Source: Bradyrhizobium lupini (lineage in GTDB: Bacteria > Pseudomonadota > Alphaproteobacteria > Rhizobiales > Xanthobacteraceae). From it: 64,000 bases of DNA. Location of the stretch: positions 3,038,001-3,102,000 of the forward strand of contig NZ_CP162553.1 in NCBI RefSeq assembly GCF_040939785.1, read 5' to 3'. The translations under genes and the position numbers were made by a program. The notes under the pieces were generated by a model, which saw only the letters and a program-made list of their open reading frames with translations, searched no databases and was not told the DNA's origin. Position 1 is the first letter of the stretch; every line of letters starts with the position of its first letter. Below are positions 46,080-55,944 of the stretch, in pieces.

Positions 46080-47051
46080 ATGCTCTCCTTTGTCGCTCAG
46101 CGTGTCGCGAAGGGCGTGATCGTCCTGCTTGCGATCGTCGTCCTCAATTTCTTCCTGATCCGGCTCGCGCCCGGCGATCCCGCCGTCGTGATGGCGGGCG
46201 AGGCCGGCGCCAGCGACCAGATCTTCGTCCAGCAGCTCAGGGAGAAGTTCGGCCTGGACAAGCCGCTGCCCGAGCAGCTCTTCATCTACGTCAAGGGCAT
46301 CGTGACCCTCGACCTCGGCTTCTCCTTCCGCCAGCAGGCGCCGGTCGCGAAGCTGATCGGCGAGCGGCTGCCGGCGACATTGCTGCTGACGCTGACGGCC
46401 TTCGCGATCTCGCTCGTGCTCGGCATTCTCTTCGGCACCTTCGCCGCGCGCTTTGCCGGAACCTTTCTCGACACCGCGATCACCGTCTTTGCGCTGATCT
46501 TTTACGCCATGCCGATCTTCTGGGTGGCGCTCATGAGCATCCTGCTGTTCTCGGTCACCATGGATTGGCTGCCGAGCTTCGGCTACGAGACGGTCGGCGC
46601 CAACCTTTCCGGCCCTGCCCATGTGGTCGACGTCGCAAGGCACCTGATTATGCCGGCGATGACGCTCGGCCTGTTTTTTATGGCGACGTATACGCGCATG
46701 ACGCGAGCCTCGATGCTCGAAGTGAAGCGTCTCGACTTCGTCAAGACCGCGCGCGCCAAAGGCCTGTCCGACGCCGTGATCCAGCGTCGCCACGTCCTGC
46801 GCAACGCGCTACTGCCCGTCGTGACGCTCGCCGGAGTCCACTCCGGCACCCTGATCGGCGGCGCCGTCATCACCGAGACCGTGTTCGCCTGGCCCGGCAT
46901 CGGACGCCTGATGTACGACGCCCTGCTCCAGCGCGACTACAATCTGCTGCTCGGGGTCTTCGTGATCTGCTCCGCCATTGTCCTGATCTTCAACCTCATC
47001 ACCGACCTGGTCTATCGCCTGGTCGACCCGCGCATCGAATTCTCCACATGA
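46080..47051 (+). CDS. Peptide-type ABC permease, DppB family (second system)
   Basis: A 323-residue inner-membrane permease. It begins MLSFVAQRVAKGVIVLLAIV and continues into NFFLIRLAPGDP, the DppB hallmark. The EAA loop FVKTARAKGLSDAVIQRRHV (about 221-240) and a C-terminal DLVYRLVDPRIEFS are present. Its stop overlaps the DppC-type start by four bases. Confidence 0.92.
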   Translation: MLSFVAQRVAKGVIVLLAIVVLNFFLIRLAPGDPAVVMAGEAGASDQIFVQQLREKFGLDKPLPEQLFIYVKGIVTLDLGFSFRQQAPVAKLIGERLPATLLLTLTAFAISLVLGILFGTFAARFAGTFLDTAITVFALIFYAMPIFWVALMSILLFSVTMDWLPSFGYETVGANLSGPAHVVDVARHLIMPAMTLGLFFMATYTRMTRASMLEVKRLDFVKTARAKGLSDAVIQRRHVLRNALLPVVTLAGVHSGTLIGGAVITETVFAWPGIGRLMYDALLQRDYNLLLGVFVICSAIVLIFNLITDLVYRLVDPRIEFST

Positions 47052-47887
47052 AACAGTTCTGGAAATCGATGTTGAGGAGCCCGAGCGGCGTCATCGGGCT
47101 CATCATCCTGCTCCTTGCGATCTCAGTCGCCTTGTTCGGTCCGATGCTGTTCCCGAACTCGCCCTGGCGCATGGTGCAGCGGCCGTTTCTGCCGCCGTTC
47201 ACGCTCGCGACCGTGCCGCTCGGCACCGATGCACTCGGCCGCGACGTGTTCGCCGGCATGATCTTCGGCGCACGCGTCTCGCTGCTCGTCGGCATGGTCT
47301 CCACCCTGGTTGCGCTGGTCGTCGGCGTTCCGATCGGCGCCATGGCCGGCTATTTCGGCGGCAGGGTCGACGACGCCCTGATGCGTTTCACCGAGTTCTT
47401 CCAAACCATTCCGAGCTTTGCGCTCGCGATCGTCCTGGTCGCGATCCTGCAGCCCTCGATCTATTCGATCGTCGCCTCGATCGCGCTGGTAAGCTGGCCG
47501 CCGGTCGCGCGCCTCGTCCGCGGCGAGGTGCTGTCGTTGCGCACGCGGGAGTACGTCCAGGCCGCGGTGGTCACGGGCCAGAGCAACACCTGGATCATCC
47601 TGCGCGAAATCCTGCCGAACACGCTGTCGCCGGTGATCGTGCTGGCTTCGCTGATGGTGGCGACCGCGATCCTGCTGGAATCCTCGCTGGCGTTCCTCGG
47701 CCTCGGCGATCCCAATCTGATCTCCTGGGGCTACATGGTCGGTGCCGGCCGCACCGTGATCCGCCAGGCCTGGTGGATCACCGTGTTTCCCGGCGTCGCG
47801 ATCCTGATCTCGGTGCTCGGGCTCAATTTGATCGGCGAAGGCCTCAACGACGCGCTCAATCCGCGGCTGTCGCGGGAGGGCCGCTGA
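47048..47887 (+). CDS. Peptide-type ABC permease, DppC family (second system)
   Basis: A 279-residue permease starting MKQFWKSMLRSPSGVIGLII. It has the LGTDALGRDVFAGMIFGARV motif (about 58-77), an EAA-like loop (YVQAAVVTGQSNTWIILREI) and a typical GEGLNDALNPRL end. The start at 47048 overlaps the DppB stop; the frame is open upstream only because of shadow reading. Intact, unlike the DppC of the first system. Confidence 0.92.
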   Translation: MKQFWKSMLRSPSGVIGLIILLLAISVALFGPMLFPNSPWRMVQRPFLPPFTLATVPLGTDALGRDVFAGMIFGARVSLLVGMVSTLVALVVGVPIGAMAGYFGGRVDDALMRFTEFFQTIPSFALAIVLVAILQPSIYSIVASIALVSWPPVARLVRGEVLSLRTREYVQAAVVTGQSNTWIILREILPNTLSPVIVLASLMVATAILLESSLAFLGLGDPNLISWGYMVGAGRTVIRQAWWITVFPGVAILISVLGLNLIGEGLNDALNPRLSREGR

Positions 47888-47889
47888 TC

Positions 47890-49506
47890 ATGACCGCACC
47901 GCCCGCCGTCTCCGTCAAGAATCTGCGGATCGCATTGCCCAAGGGCGCCGAGCGTCCCTTCGCGGTCGACGGCATCTCGCTCGATTTGCGGCCCGGCAAG
48001 ATCGTTTGCGTGGTCGGCGAATCCGGCTCCGGCAAGTCGATGTGCGCGCATGCGCTGATGGGCCTGTTGCCGGACACGGTCACCGTCACCTCCGGCGAGA
48101 TCCAGTTCGAAGGACGCGACCTGCTCAAACTCGACGACGAATGCTGGCGCGATCTGCGCGGCCGCCGGCTTGCGATGATTTTTCAGGAACCGATGACCGC
48201 GCTCAATCCGTTGATGCGGATCGGCGACCAGATGGCGGAGATGTTCGAGGCGCACGGGCTGCTCACGCCGAGGGAGCGGCGCGCAAAGGCGCTATCGCTG
48301 GCGCGCGAAGTCGGCCTCCCCGACCCCGAGCGCATCGTGCGCGCCTATCCGCACCAGCTCTCCGGCGGCCAGCGCCAGCGCGCCATGATCGCGATGGCGC
48401 TCGCGCTCGAACCGGCGGTGCTGGTTGCGGACGAGCCGACCACCGCGCTCGACGTCACCACGCAAGCGCAGATCCTGAAACTGATCCGCAACCTCCAGCG
48501 CAATCGCAACATGGCGGTGATGTTCATCACCCATGATTTCGGCGTGGTCGCCGACATCGCCGACCAAGTCGTGGTGTTGCGCCATGGCAAGGTGGTCGAG
48601 GAAGGCCCCGCCTCGGCGGTCTTCAACGCGCCGCAGCACGACTACACCAAGGCGCTGCTCGCCGCCGTGCCCTCGATGGACCCGCCCGCCCGCAGCCCCC
48701 TCGACGACCAGGCCAAGGCGGTCGAGGTGATCGGACTGGACAAGACCTACGTCACCTCGGGCGGCTGGTTTCGCGAGGACCGCCGCGTCGATGCCGCGCG
48801 CGGGGTTAATTTCAACATCCTCAAAGGCGAGACGCTCGGCCTGGTCGGCGAATCCGGTTCTGGCAAATCGTCGGTGGCCCGCCTTGTGATGCGGCTGATC
48901 GAGGCCGACCGCGGCACCGTGCGGATCGGCGAGACCGATCTCACAAAGCTCGCGGGCAAGGCGCTGCGCGCCGAGCGCCCTCGCATCCAGATGATCTTCC
49001 AGGATCCGTTCGCTTCGCTCAATCCGCGCCGCAAGGTCGGTCATATCGTCGCCGACGGCCCGATCGCGGCCGGCACCGATCCGAAAGTGGCGTTCGACCG
49101 CGCCCGCGATCTCCTCAAGATGGTTGGGCTCGATGCCGGCGCGCTCGAACGCTATCCGCATGAATTCTCCGGCGGCCAGCGCCAGCGCATCGGCATTGCG
49201 CGCGCGCTCGCGCTCGAGCCCGAGATCATCGTCGCGGACGAGGCCGTCTCCGCGCTCGACGTCTCCGTGCAGGCGCAGGTCCTGAGGCTGCTCGAAGACC
49301 TCAAGGCCCGCCTCGGCCTCTCGATGCTGTTCATCACCCACGATCTGCGAGTCGCAGCGCAACTCTGCGACCGCATCGCCGTAATGCAGCGCGGCGTCAT
49401 CGTCGAGCTGAAGCCGACCGCGCAGCTGTTCGCCGCGCCCGAGCATGCCTATACACGCGAATTGCTCGCAGCAGTCCCGGGGCAGAGAGAGCGCGCGCCG
49501 GCGTAA
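47890..49506 (+). CDS. Fused dual ATPase of a peptide-type ABC transporter (DppD-DppF)
   Basis: A 538-residue protein carrying two complete ABC modules. The first has Walker A GESGSGKS at about 43-50 and LSGGQRQRAMIAMALAL with VLVADEPTTALDV; the second repeats the Walker A at about 320-327, followed by FSGGQRQRIGIARALALEPE and IIVADEAVSALDVS. It supplies both nucleotide-binding sites for the DppB/DppC pore of this operon. A two-base gap separates it from the permease gene. It ends before a convergent small gene. Confidence 0.93.
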   Translation: MTAPPAVSVKNLRIALPKGAERPFAVDGISLDLRPGKIVCVVGESGSGKSMCAHALMGLLPDTVTVTSGEIQFEGRDLLKLDDECWRDLRGRRLAMIFQEPMTALNPLMRIGDQMAEMFEAHGLLTPRERRAKALSLAREVGLPDPERIVRAYPHQLSGGQRQRAMIAMALALEPAVLVADEPTTALDVTTQAQILKLIRNLQRNRNMAVMFITHDFGVVADIADQVVVLRHGKVVEEGPASAVFNAPQHDYTKALLAAVPSMDPPARSPLDDQAKAVEVIGLDKTYVTSGGWFREDRRVDAARGVNFNILKGETLGLVGESGSGKSSVARLVMRLIEADRGTVRIGETDLTKLAGKALRAERPRIQMIFQDPFASLNPRRKVGHIVADGPIAAGTDPKVAFDRARDLLKMVGLDAGALERYPHEFSGGQRQRIGIARALALEPEIIVADEAVSALDVSVQAQVLRLLEDLKARLGLSMLFITHDLRVAAQLCDRIAVMQRGVIVELKPTAQLFAAPEHAYTRELLAAVPGQRERAPA

Positions 49507-49524
49507 GTCAGCCGACCGCGGTTT

Positions 49525-49794
49525 CTACTTCGTTCGAGGATTCGTGTTGTTCCAGGTGGGGACTGAGTTTGTTACGCCGACGGAGGGCTGGTTGGACGTT
49601 CCGATCGACGGCGCCGTCACGGTCCCGACGGTCTGCCCGGAACTTCCGATAATCCCTTGCTGTACCGGCGCTCCGGTGCGTCCGCTCGTGCTGCCTGGTG
49701 TATCCGTCGCGGATGTCTGTGCGTTGACAGCAAGTGGCGCGGCGGCCAATCCGACAGCAATAAGTGCAACAATGGAGCGTTTCGTTCTTGTCAT
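49525..49794 (-). CDS. Small secreted protein, paralogue 1
   Basis: An 89-residue exported protein with a signal peptide (MTRTKRSIVALIAVGLAAAP, then LAVNAQ). The mature part is rich in Gly, Ser, Thr and Pro and ends with GSSGQTVGTVTAPSIGTSNQ then PSVGVTNSVPTWNNTNP. The same C-terminal pattern recurs in the protein at 50646-50936. AAAGGA lies before the ATG. It has no known domain that I recognise; it could be a small cell-surface or periplasmic peptide. It is convergent with the ABC ATPase gene. Confidence 0.75.
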   Translation of the reverse strand: MTRTKRSIVALIAVGLAAAPLAVNAQTSATDTPGSTSGRTGAPVQQGIIGSSGQTVGTVTAPSIGTSNQPSVGVTNSVPTWNNTNPRTK

Positions 49795-50140
49795 GGCTGG
49801 TCCTTTCGGGCGCTGTCTCTCAATCGCAATGCCGTTCCTCGAGGCGCCCGTGCACTGAGTGATCTTACAACTCCACGCGCGAGAAAATGTGCCGCAGTGC
49901 CATCATCCCGTGGGCTCAACTCTTCATCACGATGTTACGAAGCGGTCCCCGCCGAACAGATGCGCCGTGAGATCGGTGCATCGCGGAAGGTACCCCGTTC
50001 CACCTCAGGAACGGAATACTCACGGGCTTTTTATCCCTCGTGACCGCCCGCATGGCTGCAAAGCCGAAGCCGGCACCCCACATCCGCATGAAATGATTTC
50101 CATCATGTGATGGTGGATTGAAGATCTAATTGGAGCCGAC
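49795..50140. other. Intergenic region upstream of small genes
   Basis: About 346 bp between divergent small genes. It holds a 7-bp inverted repeat CCGTTCC...GGAACGG (49995-50014) and presumably promoters for both sides. No convincing gene is seen in it. Confidence 0.4.
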
Positions 50141-50305
50141 ATGGGCCAGATTATTCAGTTTGTCTCGAAATCCGAGCGCGAGCGCATTCGCCTCATCCAG
50201 GAAGCGCGCGCGATCTACGACAGCATCTTCCCGCCGACTGATCCGATGAGCGAGAGATCAGGCGGAGCCGCCGCACGTCGCAGCGACGGGGGCAACCTCG
50301 CGTGA
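50141..50305 (+). CDS. Small hypothetical protein (54 residues)
   Basis: An open frame starting MGQIIQFVSKSERERIRLIQ and ending GGNLA. TTGGAG lies before the ATG. The first half is a strongly charged amphipathic helix; the tail is Gly/Ser/Arg-rich. Its stop overlaps the GTG start of the next small gene by four bases, which argues that both are translated. Function unknown. Confidence 0.6.
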   Translation: MGQIIQFVSKSERERIRLIQEARAIYDSIFPPTDPMSERSGGAAARRSDGGNLA

Positions 50306-50511
50306 TCAAAATCATCGCCGTGCTCTGCAACCTCGCCTCTCCGGCGAACTGTCATGAGCAGACCGTCACCACATCCGACTTCGCCGACGTCTCGATGCAA
50401 TCTTGCCTAATGGGCGCGCCGCAACTCGCCGAATGGATGAACCAGCATCCGGCCGAGCGCCTCGCCGGGTGGCGCTGCGTGATCGGCCAACAGGCCGGGC
50501 GGGGAATTTAG
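50302..50511 (+). CDS. Small conserved-type hypothetical protein (69 residues)
   Basis: Starts with GTG overlapping the previous stop and reads MIKIIAVLCNLASPANCHEQ, TVTTSDFADVSMQSCLMGAP, then QLAEWMNQHPAERLAGWRC. Four cysteines (about 9, 17, 35 and 59) could form two disulfides if exported, though the N-terminus is only a weak signal. I recall similar short proteins in rhizobial genomes but know no function. It is paired with the 54-residue gene before it. Confidence 0.62.
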   Translation: MIKIIAVLCNLASPANCHEQTVTTSDFADVSMQSCLMGAPQLAEWMNQHPAERLAGWRCVIGQQAGRGI

Positions 50512-50645
50512 GATCGGACGGGCTCTCCCTGAACGATCCGCAATGTCTGGTCCACCGCCATGATCATTGCTGGTCGCACTTTATCATCTTCTTTGGCCTT
50601 GCGACCGTCACAGGTGACCGGCATTGGCTCGCCAGACAGGCGCGC

Positions 50646-50936
50646 CTACCTGACCGGCGGGTTGGTGTTGCTCCAGGTCGGGACTGCGTTGGTCACGCCG
50701 ACCGACGGCCAGTTATACGTACCGACCGACGGCGCCGTGACCGTCCCGACCGACTGTCCGCTCGACCCGTAGGCTCTGGGCTGTGCTGCCAACGATCCGG
50801 CGCTCCCATAGCTCGGAGCCACCACGCCGGTGCTGTAAGCTCGGCTTGACCGGTGCTTCTTGGCCTCAGCCGCGATCGGCGCGGCAAGCAACCCGACGGT
50901 GACTAGGGCGGCAATGGCGGGTTTGATGCTTGTCAT
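50646..50936 (-). CDS. Small secreted protein, paralogue 2
   Basis: A 96-residue exported protein starting MTSIKPAIAALVTVGLLAAP with cleavage near IAAEA. The mature part starts KKHRSSRAYSTG and ends GSSGQSVGTVTAPSVGTYNW then PSVGVTNAVPTWSNTNPP, nearly the same C-terminus as the protein at 49525-49794. AAGGGA lies before this ATG; an upstream in-frame ATG at 50972 has no leader. No known domain recognised. Confidence 0.75.
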   Translation of the reverse strand: MTSIKPAIAALVTVGLLAAPIAAEAKKHRSSRAYSTGVVAPSYGSAGSLAAQPRAYGSSGQSVGTVTAPSVGTYNWPSVGVTNAVPTWSNTNPPVR

Positions 50937-51143
50937 GGCGGATCCCTTCATTCGCTGTGGGCCCGTTGCCATCTGTTCATTCAGCCGCGGATTTCCATAG
51001 GCAGCCGTTCATAACTCCGTGCGCGGGCGGAGGCGCCGGGGAGCGGTCGCACGACTAGCACGCCCGCTCGCGTGCCTCGCCTTCGGATGGACCCGAATCA
51101 GCGCTAGTGCATTCACCTCATCGACTTCGCGTATTGAGGCGAC

Positions 51144-51464
51144 ATGACCGGTCCCGAACTGAAGCAACTCCGCAACGATCTCTCGGAGGTCCTCGAGCGC
51201 AAGCTCACCGCGGCCGACATGGCCCGGCTTTGCGGATTGCCGGAGAAGGGCGGCGCCGACACCATCCGGCGCTGGGAAGTGAGCGGCCCGACACCGTCGG
51301 CGACCAAGGTGCTGCGCGTGCTCGCGATGGCGAGCGAGCGCTATCCGATCCTGGAGAAGTTCGACGTCTTCGATCGTCATGACGTGCGCGAGGAAGACCG
51401 GCCCGCAAAGCGCGCTGCATTCCGCGAACAGATGCGCGATGAGGCGCGGCGCCGTCTTGGTTAA
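51144..51464 (+). CDS. Helix-turn-helix (XRE-like) protein
   Basis: A 106-residue protein with an HTH-like stretch (about 8-65; KQLRNDLSEVLERKLTAADM, ARLCGLPEKGGADTIRRWEV, SGPTPSATKVLRVL), in the style of small lambda-repressor-like regulators. The tail is basic (REQMRDEARRRLG). GAGG lies before the ATG. It may regulate nearby small genes, but the target is not evident. Confidence 0.65.
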   Translation: MTGPELKQLRNDLSEVLERKLTAADMARLCGLPEKGGADTIRRWEVSGPTPSATKVLRVLAMASERYPILEKFDVFDRHDVREEDRPAKRAAFREQMRDEARRRLG

Positions 51465-51687
51465 TGAGATGCGCGCGCAAGTTAGCCTGATAACGCCGAG
51501 TTAAGCTTTCCTTCAGCACTTCTTAAGCCGACATTAAGCACAAAAATCGTCTACAGCCCAATAAGTTACGTTGACTGCCGCTGTGCCATGGATGTGACAG
51601 CATTTTCGTCAAAAGCGAGCTATCTGCAGAACCAACGACGGCGCGGAAAGCGCGACTGCCGGGGACCTGAGTGTTGGAGTTTGGACT

Positions 51688-52413
51688 ATGAAGAAGATTC
51701 TGTTTGCGACCGTTGCGCTGCTCGTGGTGGGCGCTGCCGCACCGGCGGTCGGTGCCGATCTCGGTAACCGCAACTATTATAAGGCGCCCGCGCCCGCCTA
51801 TGCCGCCCCGATTTACAACTGGACCGGCTTCTATATCGGCGGCCATGTCGGCGGCGCGTTCTCCAGCGACAACAATTTCAGCGGCCTCTCCACCGGCAAT
51901 AACGGCAACGGCCGTTTCCTCGGCGGTCTGCAGGCCGGTGCGGACTGGCAGTTCAACCCGAACTTCGTTGTCGGCGTCGAAGGCCAGTATTCCTGGCTCT
52001 CCGGCAGCGTCGGCGCGGTGTTCCCAGGCGGCGTCGCCTACACCAACGACCAGCGCGGTCTCGGCTCGATCACCGGCCGCGTCGGCTACACCTGGGGTCC
52101 GGGCCTGCTCTACGTGAAGGGCGGCTACGCCTATTCCGACAACAACGAGAAGGTGACCGTCGGCGGCGTGCCGACCGGCTTCATCATCAGCGGCGACCAC
52201 CGCAACGGCTACACCGTCGGCGCCGGCCTCGAATACATGTTCGCGCCGAACTGGTCAGCCAAGGCCGAGTACCAGTACTACAATTTCGGCGACGCCCACT
52301 TCACCGCGGGCCCGCTGGCGGGAACCGGCAACTTCACCACCGACGACCACACCATCAAGGCGGGCGTCAACTACCGCTTCAACTGGGCCAACTCGGCGGT
52401 CGCGCGCTACTGA
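51688..52413 (+). CDS. Outer-membrane beta-barrel protein (Omp25/RopB-like)
   Basis: A 241-residue outer-membrane protein with a signal peptide (MKKILFATVALLVVGAAAPA, VGA). The mature domain shows alternating beta strands: YNWTGFYIGGHVGGAFSSDN, VVGVEGQYSWLSGSV, GYTWGPGLLYVKGGYAYSDN and a terminal IKAGVNYRFNW strand with the aromatic end typical of autonomous barrels. It resembles the abundant Omp25/RopB-type porin-like proteins of Rhizobiales. A strong terminator follows. Confidence 0.9.
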   Translation: MKKILFATVALLVVGAAAPAVGADLGNRNYYKAPAPAYAAPIYNWTGFYIGGHVGGAFSSDNNFSGLSTGNNGNGRFLGGLQAGADWQFNPNFVVGVEGQYSWLSGSVGAVFPGGVAYTNDQRGLGSITGRVGYTWGPGLLYVKGGYAYSDNNEKVTVGGVPTGFIISGDHRNGYTVGAGLEYMFAPNWSAKAEYQYYNFGDAHFTAGPLAGTGNFTTDDHTIKAGVNYRFNWANSAVARY

Positions 52414-52438
52414 ACGGTTATCAAAGCCTTATCATGAT

Positions 52439-52472
52439 GAAGGGCCGGCATCGTTGCCGGCCCTTCTTTTTT
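52439..52472 (+). terminator. Rho-independent terminator after the outer-membrane protein gene
   Basis: Perfect 12-bp stem (GAAGGGCCGGCA with TGCCGGCCCTTC), loop TCGT, followed by six T residues. It lies 26 bases after the stop codon of the outer-membrane protein. Confidence 0.93.
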
Positions 52473-52578
52473 CGCTGTGCGGAACGCAACGCAACCGATT
52501 GAGCAACTTGCGATTTTTTAACCTGCCCCGAGGATACTCCGCCGCGAAAACATAAAGATCATGCGTGGGGGAATTTCG

Positions 52579-54732
52579 ATGGCGATCCGTCTGGGCCTTG
52601 GCCGTTTGCTTGGTGGTATCCGGCCTCGTTTCAAAATGCCGACATGGGGCGTGCGCGGCAGCCTGTTCACGGCCTTCGCAGTGATCGCGGGCATGGGCCT
52701 CGTGATCGCGGCCGGCGCCGGCTTCGTCTTCAACCATCTCGGCAGCACTATGATGGACCTGAGCGGCCGCGATATCCCGCGCCTTTCCGCAAGCCTTCAA
52801 CTCGCATCGCAAAGCGCAACGCTCGCGGCGCAGGGGCCGGGCCTGCTGGCGTCGCCGTCCGACGAGGCGCTGAACGAACGCACCAAGAAGGTGCAGGAGA
52901 TCCAGCAGCTTGCCATGGCCAAGCTTGGCGAGATCATCGAGCTCGGCGCCGACAAGCAGATCGCAACCGCGTTGCGCGACACCGCCAAGAGCATCGACGA
53001 GGCGACCCAGAGCCTGGTGTCAGCCGCGCGCGAGCGGCTCGATACCGGCGCGCTGCATGACAAGCAATATGAAGCACTCCGCAAGGCGCAGCTCACCTTC
53101 GTCGGTGCGGCCGGTCCTGCCATGCTGGATGCGCAGACGCGTCTGAACGCGATCCTCGGTGCGGCGGAAGTTTCCGCTGACGATGCCACCGAAGCCGCCC
53201 GCACCGTCTCCCAGGTCGCGACCATCTCCGCCAACGGCAATCTGATGGCCGCCGACATGATGGCGGCGCTGTCGGCCAACAACAGCGATACGCTGGAGGC
53301 GATCGAGAAGGAGTTCAAGGCGACGCGCGACCGTGTCAAGTCGAACCTCGAGGACCTCCCGAACATGGCCTCGATGCAGGCGGTGCGCGACACCGTGCAA
53401 AAGCTGTTCGCCTTCGGCGAAGGCAAGTCCGGCGTGTTCAAGATCCGCCAGAAAGAGCTCGACGCGATCGACTACGGCCAGACCATCCTGGACGAGACCC
53501 GCAAGCTCAATGTCGGCCTCGGCATCAGCGTGCAGCAGCTCGTCGAGGGTGTGCAGAAGGAGACCAACGCGTCGACCTTCCAGGCGCGGCATGAGATCTC
53601 GCTCGCGACCACCGCGATGCTGGCACTCGGCGCTCTGACGCTGGTCGGCTCGGCGCTGTTCGTCTGGCTCTATGTTGGCCGCAACATCCTGCGCCGCATT
53701 CGCGAGCTTCAACGCGCCATGCAGTTGCTCTCGGCCGGCGACCTCGACACCGAGATCGTCCGCTCCCGGCAGAACGACGAGATCGGCGCGATGAAGGAAA
53801 CGCTGACGGTGTTCCGCGACAGCATGATCGAAGCCCGGGCGCTTGCGAGCGAGCAGGACAGGGATCGCATCGCCAAGGCCGAGCGTGCGGCGCAGATGGA
53901 GGCGAAGATCGCCGGGTTCGAGAGTACGGTGCGCTCCGCACTCGACAATCTCGCGCAGTCGGCCAATTCGATGCAATCGACCGCGCAGAGCATGTCGACC
54001 ACGGCAGACCAGTCCAATGCGCTGGTGAACGCGGTTGCCTCCGCAGCCGAAGAGACCTCGGTCAACGTGCAGACCGTATCGTCAGGCACCGAGCAGCTCT
54101 CGTCCTCGATCGAGGAAATCAGCAAGCAGGTCGTCACCTCGGCCGCGATCGCCAGGAAGGCGGTCGACGAAGCGGGCGCGACCGACGCCACCGTGCAGAG
54201 CCTCGCCGACAGCGCGAGCCGCATCAGCGTGGTGGTCGACCTGATTCAGACCATCGCCTCGCAGACCAATCTGCTGGCGCTCAACGCCACCATCGAGGCG
54301 GCGCGCGCGGGCGAAGCCGGCCGCGGCTTCGCGGTGGTCGCCTCCGAGGTGAAGAGCCTCGCGAGCCAGACCGCCAAGGCCACGGAGGAGATCCGTAGCC
54401 AGATCGCCAGCATGCAGTCAGTGACGACGTCGGCGGTCGGCGCCATCCAGGGCATCGGCCGGATCATCGGCGAGATCAACGACGTCACTACGACGATCGC
54501 CGCCGCCGTCGAGGAACAGGGCGCGGCGACACGCGAGATCGCCCGCAACATCCAGCATGCGGCCGGTGGCACCAGCGAGGTTTCCAGCAACATCGTCGGC
54601 GTCTCCACGGCTTCGGCGGAAGCCGGCGCAGCGGCGAACGAAGTGCTCGGCGCCTCCGACGCGCTCCGCCGCGAAGCCGACATGCTGCGCGGAGAGATCG
54701 ACGCGTTCCTCAACAACATGCGGGCTGCGTAA
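52579..54732 (+). CDS. Methyl-accepting chemotaxis protein
   Basis: A transmembrane chemoreceptor of about 717 residues. The first membrane helix lies in [20 protein letters not shown] (about 30-49), a long periplasmic sensing region follows, and the second helix is near 345-370. A HAMP domain ([20 protein letters not shown]) leads to the signalling domain with the conserved hairpin [20 protein letters not shown] and [22 protein letters not shown] lies before the ATG at 52579; an in-frame ATG at 52561 is the alternative. The ligand is unknown. It passes signals to CheA/CheW. Confidence 0.94.
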   Translation: MAIRLGLGRLLGGIRPRFKMPTWGVRGSLFTAFAVIAGMGLVIAAGAGFVFNHLGSTMMDLSGRDIPRLSASLQLASQSATLAAQGPGLLASPSDEALNERTKKVQEIQQLAMAKLGEIIELGADKQIATALRDTAKSIDEATQSLVSAARERLDTGALHDKQYEALRKAQLTFVGAAGPAMLDAQTRLNAILGAAEVSADDATEAARTVSQVATISANGNLMAADMMAALSANNSDTLEAIEKEFKATRDRVKSNLEDLPNMASMQAVRDTVQKLFAFGEGKSGVFKIRQKELDAIDYGQTILDETRKLNVGLGISVQQLVEGVQKETNASTFQARHEISLATTAMLALGALTLVGSALFVWLYVGRNILRRIRELQRAMQLLSAGDLDTEIVRSRQNDEIGAMKETLTVFRDSMIEARALASEQDRDRIAKAERAAQMEAKIAGFESTVRSALDNLAQSANSMQSTAQSMSTTADQSNALVNAVASAAEETSVNVQTVSSGTEQLSSSIEEISKQVVTSAAIARKAVDEAGATDATVQSLADSASRISVVVDLIQTIASQTNLLALNATIEAARAGEAGRGFAVVASEVKSLASQTAKATEEIRSQIASMQSVTTSAVGAIQGIGRIIGEINDVTTTIAAAVEEQGAATREIARNIQHAAGGTSEVSSNIVGVSTASAEAGAAANEVLGASDALRREADMLRGEIDAFLNNMRAA

Positions 54733-54827
54733 GGCGCCGTTCCGTAGCCCGGAATGACCGCTATGCAGGCCGCGCCAGCGTTCTTTTTCGGCTGGCGCGC
54801 CGTGACGGGCGGGTTTAAGCCGGTAGG

Positions 54828-55889
54828 ATGAACGCAAAGACCGACACCGTGCAGTCCTCCGCCGACGCCCTGCGCTATCCCTGGGAACAGCATCCCGGCC
54901 CCGAACAGGTCGTCGAGGTGAAGCCAGGCGTGTTGTGGGCGCGGCTGAAGCTGCCGTTCCGCCTCAACCATGTGAACATCTACCTGCTCGCCGATGGTGA
55001 CGGCTATGCCATGATCGATGCCGGCTTCGGCAATGAGGAGACGATCGAAGCCTGGACGAAGCTGTTCGACGGGCCGCTGAAGGGCGTCAACATCACGCGC
55101 CTGATCGTGACCCATTCCCATCCCGATCATGTCGGTCTGGCCGGGTGGATCGTCGAGCGGTTCAACTGCCCGCTCGTGATGTCGCAGGTCGAATATCTGC
55201 AATCGGTCTATCACCAGAACCGCGGCACCGAGGAGCGGCAGGAAGCGCAGCGGCTGTTCTTCCGCCGCCATGGCATGGACGAGTCGCTCACCGAAAAACT
55301 GCTCGGCCGCGGCCAGGACTATCTCAAGCGCGTCTCGGTGCTGCCGCCGTCCTACCGCCGCATCTCGCATGGCGAGGACGTCGTGATCGGCACGCGCCGC
55401 TTCAAGGTGATCACCGGCGGCGGTCACGCGCTCGACCAGGTGATGCTGTACTGCGCCGACGACAAGCTGTTCCTCTCGGCCGACCAGGTGCTGAGCAAGA
55501 TCTCGCCGAACGTCAGCGTGTGGGCGGTCGAACCCGACCAGAACTCGCTCGGCGAATATCTGGCCTCGCTCGCCCGCCTCACCACGACTCTCCCCTATGA
55601 CGTGCTGGTGCTGCCTGGCCACGGCGTGCCGTTCTACGGGCTCAAGACCCGCATCAAGCAGCTCGCCGATCACCATGAGGAGCGCTGCCGCCTGATCGCG
55701 GAAGCCTGCCGCGAGGTGCCTCAGACCTCGCGCGCCCTGGTGCCCGTGGTGTTTAACAAGCACGTTCTGGACGAACATCAGATGGGTTTCGCTGCCGGCG
55801 AACTGGTCGCCCACGTCAATTACATGATCGTCGAGGGCCGGCTGACGGCCGAGACGCAGGACGGCGTGTTGCAGTTCAGGACGACCTGA
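54828..55889 (+). CDS. MBL-fold metallo-hydrolase
   Basis: A 353-residue cytosolic metallo-beta-lactamase-fold protein. The metal motif LIVTHSHPDHVGLAGW (HxHxDH) is at about 89-104; later GGGHALDQVMLYCADDKLFL, VLSADQVL-type Asp and VLPGHGVPFYG complete the set. The family includes glyoxalase II-like and lactonase-like enzymes; the extra C-terminal domain (about 270-350) is seen in the larger subgroup. It begins 95 bases after the chemoreceptor gene and may be a separate unit. Substrate unknown. Confidence 0.85.
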   Translation: MNAKTDTVQSSADALRYPWEQHPGPEQVVEVKPGVLWARLKLPFRLNHVNIYLLADGDGYAMIDAGFGNEETIEAWTKLFDGPLKGVNITRLIVTHSHPDHVGLAGWIVERFNCPLVMSQVEYLQSVYHQNRGTEERQEAQRLFFRRHGMDESLTEKLLGRGQDYLKRVSVLPPSYRRISHGEDVVIGTRRFKVITGGGHALDQVMLYCADDKLFLSADQVLSKISPNVSVWAVEPDQNSLGEYLASLARLTTTLPYDVLVLPGHGVPFYGLKTRIKQLADHHEERCRLIAEACREVPQTSRALVPVVFNKHVLDEHQMGFAAGELVAHVNYMIVEGRLTAETQDGVLQFRTT

Positions 55890-55944
55890 GCGCTGACTTC
55901 AATTCAGCGGATGGTGCAGAGCAACATTGCATCTCGCGCGAACT

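Noticed and set aside
49995..50040. GGAAC as part of a general-stress (EcfG-type) promoter before the small genes
   Set aside because: No CGTT element is found at the required 16-17-base spacing.
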